This document shows, in pieces, positions 32,080 through 45,720 of a stretch of DNA of 64,000 nucleotides (positions within the stretch are counted from its first letter, which is position 1; each line of letters begins with the position of its first letter). Source of the DNA: Acholoe squamosa (taxonomy: Eukaryota; Annelida; Polychaeta; Phyllodocida; Polynoidae). The notes beneath the pieces were generated by a model. That model saw only the letters and a list, made by a program, of their open reading frames with translations. It ran no database searches and was not told the DNA's origin. Position numbers and translations under genes: made by a program. Where the stretch lies: the NCBI GenBank assembly GCA_949317995.1, contig OX439039.1:74162002-74226001 (forward strand), read 5' to 3'.

Positions 32080-33483
32080 ATCATAATGGTAGGTCTATTC
32101 TTATACAGGCATATTGGTATAAGATGAACTGGGCCTGACCACACTATGCCACTGACTAACTTTATTCCTTCCCTCAGATCTCTGCACCAATCTGTAATCT
32201 TCAAGCAGTAGGCCCTCTTGGGAACTGTAAAATGACTGCCATCTAATCATAGAGGCCACAAGTCTTCATCTAGAGGCACATGGAAGACCTGTATAGAGTG
32301 GTCACTGTGTGATTTCATCAGCAGTACATGATCCACAGTGGCCACTGCCTCAGATGCTATATTGTGATAGAAAGGACAATACCCTGTGGCTGCAACCAAT
32401 AGAGGAGTGCAGCATTTATAGGATAACTTTTCTCTTGTCACTTACAGCGGCACAGGGCATACAATGAGTATGAGATTGCTCATAGGCAGTACTTTCTATT
32501 AACTAAACTATCATATAATTTCATTTCATTTCTGTTTAGTTTGATACTTTGCTCTGTATTGCTTATGGTTTTCTTTAATTTACATGAACACAAATTATAG
32601 TTAGAGTATAGTATCTCAAATTAAGGTGTACCGTAGGATGAATTTAAAATGTGACTTGAAATGTTACATCATCATTAACAAAGTACCTATAGGTACATAA
32701 TAATTTCTTCACAGAGTGAGGAGGCAGCTTATTCCATTCAAACCTGAAATCATTTTTAGCCAATGGACCATTTACTGAGAAGTAATTAAATTTGAGTACA
32801 AGGTTGCAGTTTAATTTCCATCATCTCTCATGTTTAACATTCCCTGAAGCATTCCACCAACTCACTGGCCAATATGGGCAATGGCCTGCAGTACCAGCAT
32901 AGTAGAGGGAGAGAAACTTTGACCCACTCTATGGTGTTGCCTATGTCAGCTAATTGCAATTAACTCCAGACTGGGCTGGATTAATCAGGTATCAACCTTA
33001 AGAAGCCAGCCCTTGCTGTACCACTAATGTTAGATTACACACAATATTTGCTACAACTGACAGCAATGATTCCAGCTTAACACTGAAGGTGTATAAATCT
33101 GCCAAGTCAATGTGTAAAATCATAACAGGTATACATAACTTCAGAGCCTTGAACTATTTCCATGTTGAATATTGATTTCCATTGGGATTGATAACATGCT
33201 TATAGTCTGTTATCAATCATACAGTCACAGCATTTCCCAACTGTAATAACATTTTTCTTTTAGGTTCAAATAAGCTAATATATAATCTGAAAAGGGGATG
33301 ATTCTGTCAACACTGGATATAACAGGTGGGGAAAACCGACACAAGATACCTCAATGTATGCTGTTGGCAGGGGCCTGCTGGGTGTGATTATCATTACTTA
33401 TTTCATCATTATTAACCTAGTGGGATTGACACTAATAGCTATTACTGTTTCAATTGAAAAACTGTCCCATGTCTTCTCTGTGG
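32080..33483. repeat. Diverged duplicated block (paralogue of 26.5-27.5 kb)
   Basis: Clear collinearity, e.g. AATCATAGAGGCCACAAGTC at about 32245 and 26632. Non-coding. Confidence 0.6.
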
Positions 33484-34193
33484 GGTGCCCAAGCACGCAT
33501 TTAAGCGCGGTTTTGGGCTTAAATGCATGTATATTGAATGGCATTTTCACCCAGAAACTTCTACTGGTCCAATCTGCAAAGTTAGACCCTCTTTGGAATG
33601 CTTATGACTTCCTAGTTAGGATACAACCATCCATTTGGCTCAATCTCTATTATACCAGGCACAGGTAGTCAAAAACTGAAAATGAGCTGTCATTTTTTTG
33701 TGATTTATCCAGGGAGCTAACATCTGACATGTTACCAAAATGATGATGGGTCATACACACACAATTTCCCATACATTAGATTGTACAACAACTGATCATA
33801 TCAGTAATGATATGCCATGCAGTGTTACTAACACATTATGTTCCCTAATTGGCAGTACCCATGCAGGCAGAATTTGCTTTGCAAGTTCTCTAAGCTCTCA
33901 GGATTGTAGGGATTATGACTATAATATATGATTATATAGCACAAGAGAGACCATATACTAGAAAATAACAACAAATGGAAGGTTTTGGTAACTATGGTTA
34001 CCAGACCTGACCAGAAATACCCTGCCCTTAACAGAAAGTCTTCAGCATTGTTCACTGGGTTATGAGTATTGGGAAAATGTACTGCAGAGCCCATATCAGA
34101 GGAGAAGATCAAAGTAACACATGGTCTTATCAACAAGGTGATACAATTGTGAAATAATGTAAAAAACGTCAAATAATTGTGGGCACGAAAAGG
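33484..34193. mobile_element. piggyBac-like MITE, copy 2
   Basis: Matches 19785-20497 through most of its length (CTACTGGTCCAATCTGCAAA, TTAGACCCTCT). The right end GGGCACGAAAAGG is followed by TTAA (34194-34197); the left end GGTGCCC has lost its outermost bases and TTAA. The paralogue at 27552 keeps the unoccupied TTAA. Confidence 0.7.
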
Positions 34194-34880
34194 TTAATAA
34201 GCAATTTATGGCTTCTCTAATTAGCTGTAAGGCAGGACACGTGCAGTTCAGTGTTAAGAGGTGTAAGGATGTGTATGGGGCACACGGTTACAGTATCATT
34301 AATTCCATTATCAATAATGAGACACCAACAGATGTCACCTTTCAATGTAGTATTCAAATCATTTCAATAGCTGATGATGAAGATAACATCCCAAATATGC
34401 ATGGTCTCCAACAGCATTAACTAGCTGTTGCATAAGAAAGCAGCATGACTTCCTTCAGTTACCTAATTTGCAAGGCAAACTACTGAGTAAGATTAAGATT
34501 CTTTTATTTGTTCTATTATTGACTTTCTCACTCTTCTCTGCAGAAGTTCTAGGTTGCAACTTTCATGGGCAATCATAGCATGTCTTTCAAATCTTACATA
34601 AAGTTGACAATTCATTGAATTCTGATACTGGTGTGACTTGCGAAATACTGATAAATCAAATATAGATTGAATGGAGTTGTCAGACGTAGAAGCATGTTCA
34701 TTGAACTATGGTACATAACCTCTAGGCGGACATGTACTAGGGTAATCAACCAAGATGGCCTAAAGTAATGCTTCACCCTTTTCAGCTTAGCCCCTTAAAT
34801 CAGAGAAGAATGCCATTCTATGAGTGCAGTGGTAAGTCATGAAATAAGTGCTCATGAGACAGCTGCATGTCTCCTTCTCC
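34194..34880. repeat. Right part of the duplicated block
   Basis: Parallels 27556-28189 (GCAGTTCAGTGTTAAGA, AATGAGACACCAACAGATGT). Similarity stops at CTCCTTCT, exactly where the LINE begins in the other copy. Confidence 0.6.
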
Positions 34881-35594
34881 TAAGAAGATGAAACCAAAGA
34901 CGCCATCTTTAAAGCTGTGAAGGTAGAGTTTTATTGGTGGATCAATAGCTCTTTAACTAGGATATGCTCTATGAAGGTGTTATGTGGAGTCCTGTTATGT
35001 GCAAACCTTTTATATAAACATCCTCTTGTTCTTTCCACCATCCCATAAACCCTTGAGGAGTGGTCATTTTATAAGGGCAGGGGGTGGAGGTATTTTTAGT
35101 TTCTTGACTGAGGATAGACTGAACAACTTTTCTCCTCTTTAGAGGGCAAACTATTCTTCATAAGAAACTGTCTACCAGAGGCGTATCACAGAAGGCTGTC
35201 TTTAAACGTCCTGCAAGCTGATACAGCCAGATGATCTACATTGCACTGCTTACAGTCAATCAGCTCAATTGCCTGTCCCGAATGAATCATTCTACAGTAT
35301 GACAATAGGGGAATTCCATTCAAAGTCTTTTCTTCTTACTAAAATACATTGATGAGAGGTGTTTGTTATACTAGTCCCATCATTAACTCTGTAGTGGGAA
35401 TAATTTTGATTTTTATGGGGTTGATTATATATCTGTTATAAATATGTACATTTGCCCCTAGGTTCCGAGGGGAGTATAAGGTAATTAGCGTGATACATTG
35501 TCTTGAGCTTTATGGCCCCCAATAGCTTTATGGCTCTAATCTATTTCAATCAATATCGTTTAATTCTAACACATGTATAAAGATCAGCGTTTAT
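34881..35594. other. Unassigned spacer
   Basis: Nothing recognised. One GACGCCATCTTTAAAG near 34900 is a lone YY1-like match of no clear weight. Confidence 0.4.
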
Positions 35595-36134
35595 CTAGGA
35601 GGCATTTCTCAACTTGCTAGGACAACACATTATGCAGTATGACTCAGAGTGTTCCAGTCATACCATTTTGGTGATATGACATCAGCAGGAATGAAATAAG
35701 TCACACAAGACCGTCCTACCATCATTTGTATTTTCAATCATAATCTGGATATACTAGTTCATTCAAGTCCTGCACGGCTCGTGGCTCGATTTCTACTTTC
35801 TGCTGTTGGAGAGTGCAACTTCAGGGTAATTGTCAGCACTCCTCATGCTTATTTCAACAAAGCTGGCAACCTGAAAATAAATTGCAGATTTGCCTTACTG
35901 GAGAGTCTACACTTATTTTAACATATGTAATCCTGCACATAGGATTTGGCAGCAGTGTAGGCACTATTCTGAGTCTGTATTTAATGGCACATGATGGATT
36001 TCTTTATGATTTGAGGACTATGTGCATTCAGCTTTGTTGAAATAAGCCTTTGTATATCATTGAAGTGCATGGATTAGCTAATACTTGTGAGACTGGGAGG
36101 CTCCAGTAAGACCAAGTTGAGAAATGCCCTCCAG
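35595..36134. mobile_element. AGGCATTTCTCAA-ended MITE (copy 1) with nested inverted repeat
   Basis: Outer inverted ends GGAGGCATTTCTCAACTTG (35598-35616) and CAAGTTGAGAAATGCCCTCC (36113-36132). An inner inverted pair, GCTTATTTCAACAAAGCTGG near 35840 and CAGCTTTGTTGAAATAAGC near 36030, makes a second stem. Copies with similar tips are at 47761-48027 and 60148-60331. Confidence 0.65.
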
Positions 36135-36380
36135 GTTTTCTTGGTGAGTCTATAGCATTCTGATAAAAAGCTGAATTAATTCAATTTCCTGTAAGCCTCT
36201 CAGATATGAATAATATCTTCTATCAGTGGCATTTCGTAAGATTGTGTACAGTACAAATTGTACATATCTTGTCAGGGCGTAAAGGCCATTCTAATTACCA
36301 TCCAATAGAACTGCAGAGGGTTGTTTACTTGCACTAGCTACAAGAAAGATCTACTTAAGGTGGGTTGCTACCATTAAATC

Positions 36381-36501
<121 letters not shown>

Positions 36502-38253
36502 CAAACATAGAGATATGAAAACTCACAGGATGAATGAACTAATATTTGTATTTGCTAAGAATTCTTTTTGTATTGCCATTACATTGCATTCTAGCTAAGT
36601 TTCTCACATTTCGGTAAAGAGTGGGTTAAATTTGCTATTATTTCACAGCAAAAATGACCATGATTTATATTTTCAACCACTAGATTTTTCTTAAACATTT
36701 TGAAGTATTGTCCAGATAATTTGCCTTGGAACAAAAGTAATTTTGATATGAGGTCCCATGCATTATTCTGAAGTTTCATCTATTAATAAAAAAAAGTATT
36801 GAAAAAACTTATCAAAATCCATATTCAAAGCACTGCATAATGGGTAAAATGTATGATTACCTGTCACAAAACAGCTTCATCATATGCCCTAAGTCATATG
36901 ATGAAGGGTTGTCTTGGTAATGTGAGGGTATAATCTTAAGGTACAAAAGAATATTAGAGAATGATGAAAAAAAATCTCGATGTAAATATGCTGAAATTTA
37001 AAGTGTTATAAAATAAACAATTATGAGCAAAAGTTCCCAACATTTTCTGTGGGCATTAAGGGCCTATATGGGTATGTGCATACCAGAAATTGTCATATTC
37101 TGATGAAGATAGCTCATATGTGCGGGTACCTGCGCAGTTAGCTCAATGTCAATGGTAGTGGCCCACCTTAAGTTGCCAACTTCATAGAAGGGTCTAACAA
37201 AGTTACCACCTTCTCAAGAATGCAACATATAGAGATCAGAGTCCTTTGATTTGGTCACCTGTGATTCAAGCAATGTGATGGTAATACAAAGCTTGATTAA
37301 GCAACATATTTATAGGATACTTCTTGTTTGACATGGAATCACAGCAGGTGGCTTAAGGTATTAAAGATCCCTTTCATCTTCTACATAATCAATGTAGAAG
37401 GCCAATTTGTGAGACTAATCACCTTTTATTGCATGTAATCATGAAAGGAACACACATGTTTTAGGTGAATATATCACAAAAATGATCATGCTATCATGGA
37501 CATATGCTTTACCCAAGGCTACTAGGTTTGGTTTCTACATGATAAAATGGAGAGGGGTTCATGTCTTTAATGGCCCTCCAACGTCACTATTTGAAAGTGA
37601 TAAATATGCTAAGAAATAAATCATTTTAAAGCTAAGTTTGCTCCACCCCTGTAATGACATTTATGCATCTATAGACAGGACTCGAGACACCTAAAGGTAA
37701 AAATAATCTATGTTATTATTTTGTCTTTGTTATGTGTAATAAATATGACTAGCCAATTAGATATCAACCCTTTCATGTTATCCAACACACTCTTACCAGC
37801 CAGATTGCTTCCCACAAGCAATAAACCTATTTTACTCAAAGATTCCGATATGGTGGTATGACTAATATTTAATTCATGAGTGATATAAGACCAGTGGAAT
37901 ATGTATTAGAATGAAGCTGAGGCTACCATTCTGCGAACCAATTTTGTAACTTGCACACAATGAAATAGGTAACCGTGCAATCCATCACTGCTCAATAGTC
38001 CAGTCAACACTCTACCAAGAGGAGGGATCCAATTAAGACCCACTTCACTTCTTAATGAACAGACAATGATGAGATATAAGTGTCGCTTTTCAGTCAGTCC
38101 TTACATCAATGACCATGATGGTGCATACAGATGAATTTTGACATTTCTCAAGGGTTTTATAACTTCATGTTCTTGTCAGCATTAGATGCAATGCAGGCAA
38201 TGAAATAAGACATACCTCCTAGACATCTAGTTTAAATCTGCAGAATGATATAG
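36502..38253. other. Unassigned AT-rich spacer
   Basis: No gene, RNA or bounded repeat was recognised. Confidence 0.4.
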
Positions 38254-39331
38254 GACTGTGTCTCACCAAAATTGTGCAGAGTCACCTTTCTACGCATTTA
38301 GAAACTCAAAATTTTATTTTCATATTAAATGATAACAAATGGTTCAGGGGTATCCTCCACATGCTGGAGAATCATGATCTATACTTTATTCTCTTAAATA
38401 TTTATGTTTGCTCGCTAAATCACCCCTTATTAAACTGTCACCTTTCTACACTGTTTCTACGCGTGTAGAAAGGTGACATAACTACTTTTTCTTCATTTTA
38501 CACATTACAGCTTATCACTTCAACTTTGATATTCGGCATATGACTAATTATCAAATGTATGTAGGATGGATACTTAAATGAATGATACATTTGAAATATC
38601 TGAGCGTAAACTTTGCCGCGTAGAAAGGTGACATGTATATAACTTCTCATCCAAACCCATGAAACAGGATTTATGGTCACACTTAAATGGAAAACAATAG
38701 ACAAACATTCTGCTACAAAATAACATGAGTTAGAAACATTAAGGTTTCATATTTTTTACAGGACTGAGAGATATATATTCATTGCTGTCACCTTTCTACA
38801 CATTTTTCCGTGCATAGAAAGGTGACATAAATGTTGTTTTTTCAATGTTACAGATTACTGCTACTTACTTCACCATTGATATTCAGCATGCGCAATGGGG
38901 TTATGACTAATTATCAAATGTATGTAGGGTGGTTACTTAAATGAATGATGCATTTAAAATATTTAAGTGTATGTTCAGCCACGTAGATAGGTGACATGTC
39001 ACCTTTCTATGTGGCCTGGCTTACACTTGAATATTTCAAATAATTATATCATTCATTTCAGTATCCTTTCAAGATGCATTTGATAATTGGTCATGCCCCC
39101 CCCCCCCATGCATATGCTTAATATCAAAGGTGAAGTAATTAGCAGGAATCTGTAACATTGAAAAAAAACCACATTTATGTCACCTTTCTATGTAAAAAAA
39201 GTATAGATCATGATTCTCCAGCATGTGGAGGATACTCCTGAACCATTTGTTATCATTAAATATGAACATAAAATTTTGAGTTTCTAAGTGCGTAGAAAGG
39301 TGACTCTGCACAATTTTGGTGAGACACAGTC
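38254..39331. mobile_element. Foldback element with 131-bp inverted arms and nested palindromes
   Basis: Outer arms 38254-38384 and 39201-39331 are inverted copies with about four mismatches, starting GACTGTGTCTCACCAAAATT. Inside are three modules of about 200 bp: 38437-38632 and 38786-38995 in direct orientation and 38998-39192 inverted. Each begins or ends with GTCACCTTTCTA(C/T)G. Module joints form perfect or near-perfect hairpins: 38437-38477, 38786-38826 and 38980-39016. No ORF. Resembles foldback transposons with internal repeats; the superfamily is unknown. Confidence 0.8.
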
Positions 39332-39639
39332 ATAGTCAAAGTGAAGTATTACTGGTGGAATTCCTGGTGGGTATTGGCTCTTGAAAAGAAATCAATAGTT
39401 GATACATGTATTTGCCATGAGTGATCATGTATTCTTCTTACATGTCTATAGATTATCTGGGAATTCACCATGGAGCAGACCGGGCATTAGGGTCTAATCT
39501 TTAACATTTTGTGAACTGTAAACTTCCAAACACTTGGATGATTTACACCTGGGGGTTTTAAGATTTATCATGTCACTATTTCAAATAACCAACTAAATCC
39601 CCTTCTATGTAAGTATTCATACTTATATGGCCTCTGAAC

Positions 39640-42000
39640 TTTCTCATAAAAGGATATTGACAGCCTTGGGACCTGCGTGCAACCATCGATAGGAACCTAA
39701 AAATTGATTCCCGGTGTGTCTAGCTTGTATACATTCATAGTGACTCAGTGACTGGAGGAGGGGCATTATTTACAAAGAAATATGCATTACAATAAGTCGG
39801 CCATATCTCTATTTGGCACTATAGATGGTGGCACCTTGCTATGTTGTACTAGGACAATGTGCCATCTCAGATTCGGCTGAGAAATGTTAGAAGCAGGGTT
39901 TATCTAGACAAGGGATCGATGCATGAAGGGGGCCATGCAATAAGAGGAAGGTACGGCTCTACAGCACTGGGGCTAGGCACTGCAAGAAGATGAATTACTT
40001 TTGCACTGGAGTGGTCATTGGGAGCCAAAATATTAGTATTTGCACTCTTCTATCACATTGATATATTAACATCATATAGGATATCATAAGGTGTGGAAAT
40101 CTGAGACAAAAAAAAAAGAGGGAATTTGGCTCTAATCTCTCTCTTTTTCTGTTCCATTTCCTCTCTTTCTCTGTCACACTGTCCCCACTTGTGTCTGTGT
40201 GTATGTCTTGCTTTCTCTGTCTGTCTGTCCATTTCTCTCTCCCTCACTGCTATCAACTTTAAATTACACTCAGGTCACTGACCACATGGGTCTATTATGA
40301 TCAGTTCATGACAGTTAATGCTTCTCAGGTGCAATCATTTTCCAGATGCAAAGTTAGCTTATCATGCACTGAAACTGTTCTCAGCTGCCATGAGTTTATT
40401 AAACATTAAGCTTGTAGATAATCTAGCGTTCAGTATCCATTCCCTTTCCAGAATTCACTCTATGGGAATTAAGAATGAAACTCTTTCTGTCATGTGATCC
40501 TCCCAAAGGGAGACTTTGTAGGTTGTCCTCTTTCAATGTATATTTCATGTTCTTTAATGCATGTCGAGGGCTGACTTAGCTTATATAGCCCCTTTGGATA
40601 AAAAAGATACAAAGCAGAGCAGTGAACCTTTTTACGGTTGGCTTTTGCTGCTGCTTCTTTGGTTAGTTGACACCGACTGAAGAGATTATAATGTTCCCCT
40701 GTAATCCAGGCTGAACTAATGTGGAAATGACATCGTGTGTTTTTTTTTTATATACTAAACTGCATAACATTATTTCCTTTCTATCAGCAACACTGTCAAA
40801 AGTTTTTAATATCTCATTTGATAATTATAAACTGTTTTCCCTTGGGTTCACTCAGGACTGTGGTTTGGAAAAGGAGACATAAGCATTCCTTGTGTAGTGT
40901 CAAAGTTTAATCCATTATTCCCAATTAAAAAGTACATCAATATTGTATAATTCTATCAAAGCAATTTATGAAAATGACATTTCTCATAAAACATGTGGTG
41001 TCTGAGTACAATTAATGTAAACACAGAGTATTTATTCATTTTTTTATATCTATGTATATGGCCACAGGTGGTTATGAAACCAATTCCTGAGATGGAGACA
41101 CATGATAGAAAGAGCAGGTATAAAAGGAATAGCTCAGGTGTGCAAACATCCTTTGTCAACTGGTGAACAGACAGGATTATCCATGCACATGAACCAAGTG
41201 ACTCTTCCTGTTTGCCGGTATTCTCACATCTACATCTTTGTACATAAGAATCTTGTTATTGAGACTCTGGACAAGACCTTGTAGCATAACTAAGGGTATT
41301 ATTAGTTGTGATGAATAACCCTGTAAAATGGTAAGTGAACTGAGGTAGCACAGACTAGTGGTATACTCAGAGGATCTAGAAAAGCTGCGAAATATTTTGT
41401 GATACATAGATGAGGAGGATAATTCCCGGTAATGATATTTAGTATTATTGAGAAATGCTCCCCAGAATATTACCAAAACCTTCCCACACATGTGCACACC
41501 AATCCTTATGGCATTTAATCATATGTATATCATATCTGTGGAGCAGACCCACTGCCTCTCAGTATACACACATAGATGTGTCTGTCAAAAACCTTTTGTG
41601 TCCTGCCAACCATAAGAACATCCCTCTCAACCTACCCTTCCACACCACTGCATTGTACAAGAAAAAGTTTTTCTCCTGGGAGTATATGTCACACATCATA
41701 GAAAAGATAATGTGCTGATGAGGCAACAGCGTAAATACCATGCAGTCCTTTATCATGCCCTCCGAGGGAAACACATCTTGTGGGAATGACATTGAGGACA
41801 TTTAAGGATGTCAGGGATTCCTAATTATCTTATAGTGGAGTTTGTGCATTCAGTCGCGAGTAACATGCTGTGAATGTTTTGTGTCAGGAAATTCACAAAG
41901 CAGCACTTAAAAACTTCTTTAACCCATTCTCTCAGGAAATATAACAGCATAAAGCATGTGTGTTCTACATCAAAATCACTGGGCAACCAGGAGGCTGTTG
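39640..42000. repeat. Duplicated block (paralogues at 29.7 and 51.1-52.3 kb)
   Basis: 39640-40850 parallels 29660-30684 plus 31590-31640. 41050-41900 parallels 51470-52260 (GTGAACAGACAGGATTAT, CCAATCCTTATGGCAT, AATGTGCTGATGAGGCAA). Short frames here are shared with the paralogue only as DNA similarity; no protein family recognised. Confidence 0.6.
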
Positions 42001-44829
42001 CTCCTATAGTAAAAGGAAGAGCTGGCTAAAAATGCCCTCATTTCCAGTCTTTTCTTTTCATGTAGCTATAACTTGTCCCTTTTGTTGATCACAAGTGGTC
42101 ATTCAAGTACGGTGCTCAAAAAGGGGGATTTGAGTAGGTGCCTAGTTGGGAGAAGTCAGTCAGTACTATAAACTATAAATAAACTATAGAGCGTGTGACA
42201 TGAGTAGGTACCTGGTAGTGCAGCTCTATCTATTTTAAACAAGGCAGTTGACTTTTCAGACTAATGTGGTGAGTGCAAGTACTTAGGTGAAGCAGTGTAC
42301 GACTTGTTTAGAAAAGAGGGCATATACTCACAGCTCTTTTTACAATAGGAGCAACAGCCTACTGATAAGTACGGCCTAATACTGGCAAGCTTGCCAGCTG
42401 GGGCCATGGCTATGCATCAGCATAGTGACAAGCTCCAGTCTGTTCCAGAACAGTTGTCGGAAGTGTAGCGACGACATTTGAACCTCTTTAGATACGTTAC
42501 ACTTAGGCATTATATGCTGAACACATTGTGTAACTAAGCATGACTCTGTTAGGGAATGGGTTGTTTGATTCTCTAAAAGGATATGCCAGGGGTTTGACAG
42601 GTGTCAGGCTCATGCACACAGTTAACCATGCACACAGCTACTCACATTACAAATTCATATAGATCTATGCAATGATCTAGATCTATGCAATGATCTAGGT
42701 TTCATTGGCATAAGAGTAGTACTATGTTTTCAAAAGAGAGGCAATAGATATCAAGTATTGGGAAAGAGGACTGAACTTCTGAACAAACATATTTTCATGT
42801 ACTAGTAAGGAGAGGTGAAAATTCTGATCAACACATTTTTCACCTTAAAGAGCCCCAGAGTCTTCAGCTTCATCATCTGAAAAGGGGTAAATGCCTACTA
42901 TGGGAATGTTGGACATGAGGAAGCTTTGCATTACTCAGAATTAGTCCAGGCAAACTATGGATATAGTCCTTATGCAAATAGAAATGACATAATAAAAATC
43001 TACATGAATCTAAAGAGGGCCAGACTGTTTTTTTAGGGGTATTACATATCTCCCATTGAAGGCGGTAGAAAATGACAAAAAATATGATGACCTTTTTTTT
43101 TACAAAATAATTTGGAAGTTGCCTGTATGACTTTTTGTAAGATCTTTGTTCTTCGAAATACTGAAAGCACTATGCCTTTTAATATTCACTCAATATCTCT
43201 GCCTCAGTCACTACCTTGATAAGACTATCATAGGTGACCCATTTTTACAAAATAAGTTGGAAGTTGCAAGCACGATTTTTTCTGTGAAACCTTTGTTCTT
43301 TAAAACACCCACTTCTTTCAATACTTAAAAAAGTTTGGACACAATGACTTATATTTTTCATAATTAAAGATCATTTTAGAATGAAGATAATGTATATTAC
43401 TCACTACAGCTTTGTTTGCATAACTGATATCTGAAGATATCGAAGCTGGACCATAATAACTCAGCACTTTTGATTCAGCCCCATCTCCTACTTATGAAGG
43501 GCCTCACAGCTCTTTTACCCCTACAGAGCTACCAGTACAAAAATGACCACTCCTTTGTACAGTCCCTGAAGAAATGCAAATAATAGTTTGATTATCTTTG
43601 GTTTCACTAAAAGATTCCTGAAGTCATGTTTGATGACACAAAACTGATAATAGATAAAGAATACTAGGCCTACTGAGTTATGAACAGTTACAAGTCATCC
43701 CTCAATTGCCTGGATTGGAAAAAAGCAAGGGAAAATGTCTAAGGAAGCAAATCATCTGAGAATTTAGGTATAAACAAGATAGAACAGAAGGAGGCAGTTG
43801 CTAATCTCCTCCCATATCCATATTGGTACGGTACTTGCTATGATAGTTATGAAAACAACGTCAAGTTAATCCCTGAGGAGAGGTGTTTAGGGTAGAATGG
43901 GATACATACTGCCAAATGGCCCTCACAACCCAGATGATGGAAAGAATCAAAAGCAAAGACAGGTAACTTTCTGCACATCCCCTAAACAAATACTAGGGTA
44001 GACTGTCTATTTTTTCTCAAAAACTTTATTTCACTTCACTTGAATAAAAATCAAACGACTTGAACAAGTCTCATACCAGGGACAAAGCCCTGTAGAGAAA
44101 TTTCTACCCATATGTACATGGCTGTCAGCACATCTAGTTAATCATATTACAAATAGACATTTTTGATACAAGGCCAATTCGTTTCTTTAAAAGGCTAATT
44201 CCATTTTTTAAAACAATTAGTAAAGAAACAAACCCATATAGGAGTGCACCATTCCTCTCCCCAGAGGCTTAAAAAGGACACATATACCTTCATATCAGGA
44301 GCACACCTCTGGCTAGATATGGAGCTAACTAATACTCCACCACGGATATCTTCTCTCTAAGGGATATGAAGGTTCAGGAAGTGATGTATGGATGTTGTGG
44401 GCCAGACAGATATAGTAGGAGCCACCAAATTGTTAAAGATAAAAGGGCAGTAAATTAACAAGGAGAGATGAAGAGAATAAAAAGGTGAGAATACATTGCA
44501 GAGATGCAACTTAGTAAACACTCTGTAGATCTGTTTGTAACCTTTGACTCTTATGAGCATATTGGTATAGCAACTCAAGATAAGCTCAGTTGGGTCAGTG
44601 GCGGCAGATAAATAGGGATGTGGGGGATAACCGAAATTCGCACCCCCGTCCCCCACACTATTTTGGCTCCTCTGCCCCCACTGTGGGTGCTTCTACATTA
44701 GGGTCTGTGGACTGAAAATGACATTGGTCCACACTGATAGTGCAGGAGCTACAGAAGTCTAAACTAATCACTGCAATGGAATAGGCACAGCAGTTCATAA
44801 CCCTGATTTGATTAATTCTAAGTGTTTTG
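42001..44829. other. Unassigned spacer
   Basis: Contains a 17-bp tandem doublet (AGATCTATGCAATGATCT near 42660) and otherwise nothing recognised. Confidence 0.35.
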
Positions 44830-45590
44830 CAGTTGTCACTCTAGTGCATCTGTTTAGGCAATACTGTGGATACTGTGGGATACTGTACCCTTATGTAGAT
44901 ATCAGGCTTGGCCAGATGTGTAACTAGCAACTGACACAGGGAGTTATATCTTAAAAGCACTAGCTCTGCAAATGGCAATGCTATTCCTTTGGGAATTATC
45001 GTACAATAATCGTACAAGTATATAAAAAAAAAACATAACCCCTGTGTCAATAATGGACTCTCAAAGGATAGATTTGCATAATTATCATGACAACACTTGT
45101 AAATGAACACTAGGTATCATTCTACAATCAAATGGTCAGAGTAGGTATTGAATGAGCTATCAATCACCCATCTACAGGTCTTTCTAGTAGTGGTAAGTAA
45201 ATGGCCACCTTTACAGCTACCTAAAGGGTAACCATGAATAATGTGTAGGGATCTCAGACCACCGTCAAGCCCCCTACAATCTAAGACCGTAATCCTCATC
45301 ACCCTATAAAAATGAAACTAAAGATTGACATGTTTCCCGATGCCTACTCTTTGAGGCTGTTTCCCTCTGTTAGTGACGACTAAAGGACAGGCAGAGAACC
45401 ATACCCCTCACTGAGGGAGTGGTTAATTGACATGGCACCTAGTGATTAGGGCCTCGCACTAACTAAGCACCTCATTAATTCTCCTAACTGCTCTTATGAA
45501 TGAGAGTATATTAAACCAACCCAGCATTTTATCACAGCCCATGGGAAGCCCCCTGGAGAGAGCAGTACACACTATCTGTAATCATTGCCT
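44830..45590. repeat. Duplicated block (paralogue at 56.4-57.1 kb)
   Basis: Shared CAATGCTATTCCTTTGGGA, CATGGCACCTAGTGATTAGG and GAGAGTATATTAAACCA. A related third version is at 49780-49870 and 61410-61510. Non-coding. Confidence 0.65.
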
Positions 45591-45720
45591 TTATTTTTGC
45601 AATAAAGCTGTGATAAATATGCTATTGCAGTCAAATATGCCATCATGGCTACACTGATTTAACACTTAGTACGGACAGTTGGGATACTGAGTTACCTCAG
45701 TACCAACAAGGGCAAGACAT

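Noticed and set aside
37130-37180. A-box-like GTTAGCTCAATG as another tRNA
   Set aside because: No B box or T arm at the right distance and no cloverleaf.
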